Shown here: one piece after another, positions 32,782-36,748 of the stretch | Position numbering within the stretch: position 1 is the first letter of the stretch | Layout of the letters: each line of letters opens with the position of its first letter | Source: Arthrobacter sp. efr-133-R2A-120 | GTDB lineage: Bacteria; Actinomycetota; Actinomycetes; Actinomycetales; Micrococcaceae | Direction: 5' to 3' | NCBI RefSeq assembly: GCF_030209835.1 | Contig: NZ_JARVRF010000075.1 | Coordinates: 1-36,748 of the forward strand | DNA length: 36,748 nucleotides | Made by a program: the position numbers and the translations under genes | The notes under the pieces: generated by a model | Database searches by the model: none | What the model was told of the DNA's origin: nothing | The model's input: only the letters and a program-made list of their open reading frames with translations

Positions 32782-35700
32782 ATGAACATATTCAACGGGG
32801 GACCGACGGACTCGCGTCTGTCGGAGGGGCTTTACGAGCTCCTTAACACCGAAGCCCTGGCAGCCAGGCTGGTACTAGTACCGGAACTTCAGGCGGTGGT
32901 GGCCGGCGTCGACGATGACGACACGCCAGACATCCTTTCGCGTCACGTCGCACAAGTCGTCCATCAGGCTTTATCGGCGGCGAAGCCTGGAGAACGAGTG
33001 AGCCTCGCCAACCGGCTCCTCCGCGAAATCCAGGACGCCGACCATATCGTCGACGGCCCCAGGCAACTCCTCTCGTTGCACCGCCCTGACGCGATGAAAC
33101 GCCGGCAACTGCGGCGCCCCACCACAAAACTGAGCGACTCGGCCCTCCTCACCAACAGCAAGGAAGACCCCAACCTTGCCGCTGAGTTGCGAACTGAGAT
33201 TGAGTCAGCCAACACAGTTGATCTCCTCTGCGCCTTCGTTCGGTGGACGGGCCTTAGATTGCTCCAGCCCGCCCTCGAACAACTCAGGGAGCGTGGGGTC
33301 AAATTTAGGGTCCTCACAACTACCTACATGGGCGCTACGGAGCGCCGCGCCATGGATGAACTCGTCCGTCGTTACGATGCCGAGGTCAAGATCAATTACG
33401 AAACCCAGGCCACGCGACTGCACGCCAAGGCTTGGCTCTTCCGCAGGGCTTCTGGCTTCGATACCGCCTATGTCGGGAGCTCCAACCTAAGCCAGGCAGC
33501 ACTCCTAGACGGGCTGGAGTGGAACGTCCGTCTGAGTTCAGTCGCCACACCCGCGCTACTCAAGAAGTTTGAGGTCACCTTCGACAGCTACTGGGAACAG
33601 CGGGCGTTCCAGAGCTACGATCCAGACGCCGATGGCGATAAACTCGACGCCGCCCTCGAGCGCAACGGAGGCAGGCGAACGGCAGCCCCGGACACTGCCA
33701 CTGGCCTTGAAATTCAGCCCTTCCTCCACCAGGACGAGATGCTCGAAGACCTCGAAGCTGAGCGTTCAAAGGGATACAACCGGAATCTCCTGGTTGCTGC
33801 CACAGGGACCGGCAAGACCGTCATCGCTGCCCTGGACTACAAGCGGCTCTGCGAAGCGGCCGGCCGAAACCTGACACTCCTTTTCGTGGCTCACCGGCAG
33901 GAGATCCTGAAACAGTCAATGCGCACATATCGCGACGTCATGCAGGACGGCGCCTTCGGCGAACTCTACGTCGGCGATCATAAACCTCAACAGTGGAAGC
34001 ACCTCTTTGCCTCTGTTCAATCGCTTGCTTCCCTCGGTGTCCAGACCCTCAAACCCGCTCAGTTCGACGTCGTCGTCATTGACGAGTTCCATCACGCTAT
34101 GGCTCCGACCTACCGGCTATTGCTCGAGTACCTCCAGCCGCAGCAGCTCCTCGGGCTTACAGCTACGCCGGAACGTGGGGACGGCGGCGACGTCGCCAAG
34201 GAATTCTTCAACGGCCGCACTGCTAGCGAACTCCGACTCTGGGACGCTCTCGATGCCGATCTGTTGGTGCCGTTCCACTACTTTGGCGTCTCGGACGACG
34301 TCGACCTGACTCAGGTTGAATGGAAACGAGGCAACTACGACACTGCTCAGCTCGACCGCCTATACACAGGAAATAATGCCCGAGCGGCAAAGGTCATCCG
34401 CGAGCTGCGCGACAAAGTCACGAGCACCGAGTACATGCGCGCCATCGGCTTCTGCGTTTCGGTGCAGCATGCGCACTACATGGCCAAAGTCTTCAATGGT
34501 GCCGGTATCTCGTCTGTTGCAGTTGACGGCAGCAGCGACGACGCCGAACGCGAACTTGCGCTCAAACGGCTCCGGAACAGGGAGATAAACTGCATCTTCG
34601 CCGTCGACCTTTTCAACGAAGGCCTGGACCTGCCTCAGGTGGACACTATCCTGATGCTCCGGCCCACACAGAGTGCCACTATCTTCCTCCAGCAGCTCGG
34701 GCGGGGGCTACGCCGTGCCGAGGGCAAAGCGGTGCTGACGGTCATGGACTTCATTGGTCAGCAACGCCGTGAGTTCCGCTTCGATCTGCGTTACCGGGCG
34801 CTCACCGGCTACGGGCGGAAAGAACTGGAGAAAGCCGTCGAGGACGAGTTCCCCTACCTGCCATCGGGCTCACAAATTGTGTTGGACCGCGTCGCGCAGA
34901 AGGTCGTTCTGGACAATATCAAGGCACAGCTGCGGTTCAACAGGGCGCAGCTTGTCCGCGACATCGCCTCATACGCAGAGATTGAGCTGGAGGCGTACCT
35001 GGAGCAGTCCGGGAACGACCTGAAGTCGATCTACCGTTCAACGAAGGACTCCTGGACCGGCTACCTCCGTCAGGCCGGGCTGATCGAGGGGTTCTCGCCG
35101 TTGGAGGCTGTCCTCGCCGGGCGGATCCAGGAGCTTTCGGATGCCGATGAGAAGAAGCTCCTTAGCCGGATGGCCGCGCTGATCCACGTCGACGATCCGG
35201 AACGCGCCGAGGCGTACTCGATGTTGGTCAGCCCCGGCGCGCCCAGCTACGCGGACCTTGGGATCCGCGAACAGACATTCGCCCGCATGCTGTTCTACAC
35301 CCTCTGGGATGACGGCGGCAGATTCCAGTCGTACGACGCCGGACTGGACCATTTGCGAGGTTACCAGTTTGTCTGCAGCGAGATCCGCCAGCTCGTGAAG
35401 TTCGGGGTTGCGGCGTCCAAACATGCCGCTAAAGGCCTCGGAGCAGGACTACAACACGTTCCGCTGTTGTCGCACGCAACATATCGGCGCGAGGAAATCC
35501 TGGCGGCGCTGCAGTACGGATCATTGGAACTTGGCAGGAACGTGCAGCACCGGGAGGGCGTCGCCTGGTGCCTGGCGACGTCCACCGATGCCTTTTTTGT
35601 CACCCTCAACAAGGACGACAAGAAGCACTCTGCAACGACGATGTACAAGGACTACGCCATCAGCCCAGAGCTGTTCCACTGGGAATCGCAGAACGCGACG

Positions 35701-35937
35701 TCGTCCGGAAGCCTCGCGGGCAAGCGGTACCTGGACCGGTCCGCGCACGGCTCGAACATCTTGATTTTTACCCGTGATACCGCCGAGGACGAGACGGGAC
35801 TGACCGTTCCCTACACATGCCTCGGTCAGGTCGACTACGTGCAGCACGAGGGGGAGAAGCCCATTGCGATCACTTGGAAGCTGCACAGGCCGATGCCGGC
35901 CGACGTGTATGCGACGGCGGCTGCTGTGGCGCAATAG
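32782..35937 (+). CDS. PLD-nuclease / DEAD-box helicase / DUF3427 protein
   Basis: A protein of about 1051 aa. Near residues 140-290 lies a phospholipase-D-like nuclease domain with 'LHAKAWLF' (His~214, Lys) and 'YVGSSNLSQAAL'. The SF2 helicase core follows: Walker A ATGTGKT (~340), DEFHH (~434), 'GLTATPERGDGG' (~460), and 'LQQLGRGLRRAEGKAVLTVMDFIG' (motif VI, ~637). The C-terminal third matches DUF3427. The ATG at 32782 is chosen because family members begin 'GLYELLNTEALA'; the frame is open to 32656. Such proteins process nucleic acid and are often found in accessory regions. Codon use is like the core genome. Confidence 0.88.
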   Translation: MNIFNGGPTDSRLSEGLYELLNTEALAARLVLVPELQAVVAGVDDDDTPDILSRHVAQVVHQALSAAKPGERVSLANRLLREIQDADHIVDGPRQLLSLHRPDAMKRRQLRRPTTKLSDSALLTNSKEDPNLAAELRTEIESANTVDLLCAFVRWTGLRLLQPALEQLRERGVKFRVLTTTYMGATERRAMDELVRRYDAEVKINYETQATRLHAKAWLFRRASGFDTAYVGSSNLSQAALLDGLEWNVRLSSVATPALLKKFEVTFDSYWEQRAFQSYDPDADGDKLDAALERNGGRRTAAPDTATGLEIQPFLHQDEMLEDLEAERSKGYNRNLLVAATGTGKTVIAALDYKRLCEAAGRNLTLLFVAHRQEILKQSMRTYRDVMQDGAFGELYVGDHKPQQWKHLFASVQSLASLGVQTLKPAQFDVVVIDEFHHAMAPTYRLLLEYLQPQQLLGLTATPERGDGGDVAKEFFNGRTASELRLWDALDADLLVPFHYFGVSDDVDLTQVEWKRGNYDTAQLDRLYTGNNARAAKVIRELRDKVTSTEYMRAIGFCVSVQHAHYMAKVFNGAGISSVAVDGSSDDAERELALKRLRNREINCIFAVDLFNEGLDLPQVDTILMLRPTQSATIFLQQLGRGLRRAEGKAVLTVMDFIGQQRREFRFDLRYRALTGYGRKELEKAVEDEFPYLPSGSQIVLDRVAQKVVLDNIKAQLRFNRAQLVRDIASYAEIELEAYLEQSGNDLKSIYRSTKDSWTGYLRQAGLIEGFSPLEAVLAGRIQELSDADEKKLLSRMAALIHVDDPERAEAYSMLVSPGAPSYADLGIREQTFARMLFYTLWDDGGRFQSYDAGLDHLRGYQFVCSEIRQLVKFGVAASKHAAKGLGAGLQHVPLLSHATYRREEILAALQYGSLELGRNVQHREGVAWCLATSTDAFFVTLNKDDKKHSATTMYKDYAISPELFHWESQNATSSGSLAGKRYLDRSAHGSNILIFTRDTAEDETGLTVPYTCLGQVDYVQHEGEKPIAITWKLHRPMPADVYATAAAVAQ

Positions 35938-36006
35938 GAGGAGCTTCAATCCGCATGTAATGTTCTCTGGCTCGTAACGGGAACGGTCCTGTGTTTCGGG
36001 GTCGTA

Positions 36007-36290
36007 CTAGTGGAGGCACGGGATCAGACCGATCGGCGTTGCCGGCAAACAGCCAACGTCAACTGAGTTCACGCCAAGACGATTGAGGATGCGATGTGTG
36101 TAGTTAAGCCCGTCATGGCACATCCTTACATATGCCCCGAGCGTTCGTTCGTGACGAGTTCGGTTGCCCCGGCCACGGGAAGCCGCTTGCGTTATGTCCA
36201 TCTCGTGGGCGATTGGATTGCGGGCTTTGAAAAGGGGATTGAGAGTCGCTTGCACCTATGCCTGTGCCTGGGCTTCGGAGCGCAGGCGCA
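36007..36290 (-). pseudogene. HEPN-like domain fragment with in-frame stop
   Basis: After a GTG at 36255 it reads 82 codons with 'FKARNPIAHEMD', an Rx4H motif typical of HEPN RNase domains, and 'GNRTRHERTLGAYVRMCHDGLNYTHRILNRL'. Directly upstream in the same frame is TAG (36256-36258), preceded by 'MRLRSEAQAQA'; the sequence before it (CAG GCA CAG GCA TAG) suggests a CAG-to-TAG change. No ribosome site precedes the GTG. It is probably the 3' end of a decayed gene extending to the right. Confidence 0.5.
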
Positions 36291-36316
36291 TGTCAGTTTC
36301 TAAACCCCGGTATGGG

Positions 36317-36748
36317 TCATTCAACTGGTTTCTCGATTATCACGAGGAGTTCAGTCTGGTACCGATTCAACCCGGTCATCCCCATCTCCGTGGTCATAGG
36401 GGCGGCCCTTCCGTGTTTCGGCGTCACATCCGTGCTTCGCGCGAACTCGAACGCATACTGGGGTGATTTTCCCGGCGGTGAGGCAACAGGCAGGCGGTCG
36501 TCCGGCGGCTCGGGCTGGGGGCAGGCGCATCGATCCCCGCGGCGTCGATGTAGACGTCGAGGGCCTGGCCTGGCCTGGCCTGGCCAATGCGCTGGTTGGA
36601 CGCGGCCTCGAATGTCCCCAGGCGTACGGCGATCGTCCGTGAAGGCGACTTCGAGTTCGTCGGCTGCTTTCAGATGTCCGTGCAGCCGGATGCTGGCTCT
36701 TCGTGGTTGGTGGGGAATTGAGTTCGTGTCGTTGAAGACAAGAGGGCC
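36317..36748 (-). pseudogene. open frame running off the right edge, probably the decayed 5' part of the HEPN-like gene
   Basis: A 143-codon frame enters from the right end without a start, beginning GPLVFNDTNS. From about 36640 to 36470 a different frame looks more gene-like by third-position G/C ('RLGTFEAASNQRIGQ', 'ALDVYIDAAGIDAP'). A (GGCCT)n repeat lies inside. The mix of frames suggests a disrupted gene. No family is recognised for this part. Confidence 0.3.
36562..36585. repeat. pentanucleotide tandem repeat (GGCCT), 4.8 copies
   Basis: Four full GGCCT units and one GGCC follow each other. A unit of five bases shifts the reading frame with each gain or loss, so this may be a slippage site in the minus-strand gene. 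Confidence 0.8.

Overview
The window looks like chromosome of a high-GC Gram-positive actinobacterium, most likely an Arthrobacter relative (Micrococcaceae). This rests on strong G/C bias at third codon positions, frequent GTG and TTG starts, many ATGA/GTGA start-stop overlaps and the gene families present. No rRNA, tRNA or CRISPR was recognised. The genus is an inference.

Layout. 1-6300: a small zinc-ribbon protein, a YjbR/TfoX-like protein, a DinB-like protein, a drug-efflux MFS pump divergent from its TetR regulator with two palindromes between them, a secreted GH25-like protein and a second MFS pump. 6340-12850: a large LuxR-family ATPase regulator bracketed by inverted clusters of 22-bp-spaced repeats. 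After it comes a promoter and a tightly coupled operon: a 37-aa ORF, a secreted precursor with a Cys-rich hydrophobic C-terminus and a four-helix membrane protein. A frameshifted GT87 mannosyltransferase, an unknown protein and a lipoprotein follow. 12960-18400: DUF2182 membrane protein, SnoaL-like protein, APC permease, DUF2254 membrane protein, HemG-like flavodoxin and YceI protein. 18430-22330: an orphan CitB/DcuR-type response regulator divergent from a complete NitT/TauT-type ABC importer (ATPase, permease, binding lipoprotein) that ends in a very strong terminator. 22340-26860: two small unknown proteins, an aldo/keto reductase, a membrane-anchored unknown, a 2-hydroxyacid dehydrogenase and a SAM methyltransferase.

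26860-32640 is visibly less GC-rich and looks like accessory DNA. Its core is a minus-strand operon of two small related hydrophobic peptides, an HTTM (SdpB-type) membrane protein joined across a C5 frameshift to an alpha/beta hydrolase, and a small 'PNWRFFAP' protein. A convergent gene for a three-helix protein resembling SdpI lies next to it. The gene set resembles the Bacillus sporulation-delaying-protein (SDP) toxin/maturation/immunity system but has different precursors. It is the best candidate here for an undescribed peptide system. Next to it lies an internally deleted copy of the aldo/keto reductase gene found 7 kb away.

31660-35940 holds a CoiA-like nuclease divergent from a PLD-nuclease/DEAD-helicase/DUF3427 protein, a pair of the kind often seen in mobile or defence regions. 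35940-36748 looks like a decayed minus-strand gene with a HEPN-like RNPIAHE motif, an in-frame stop and a 5-bp tandem repeat.
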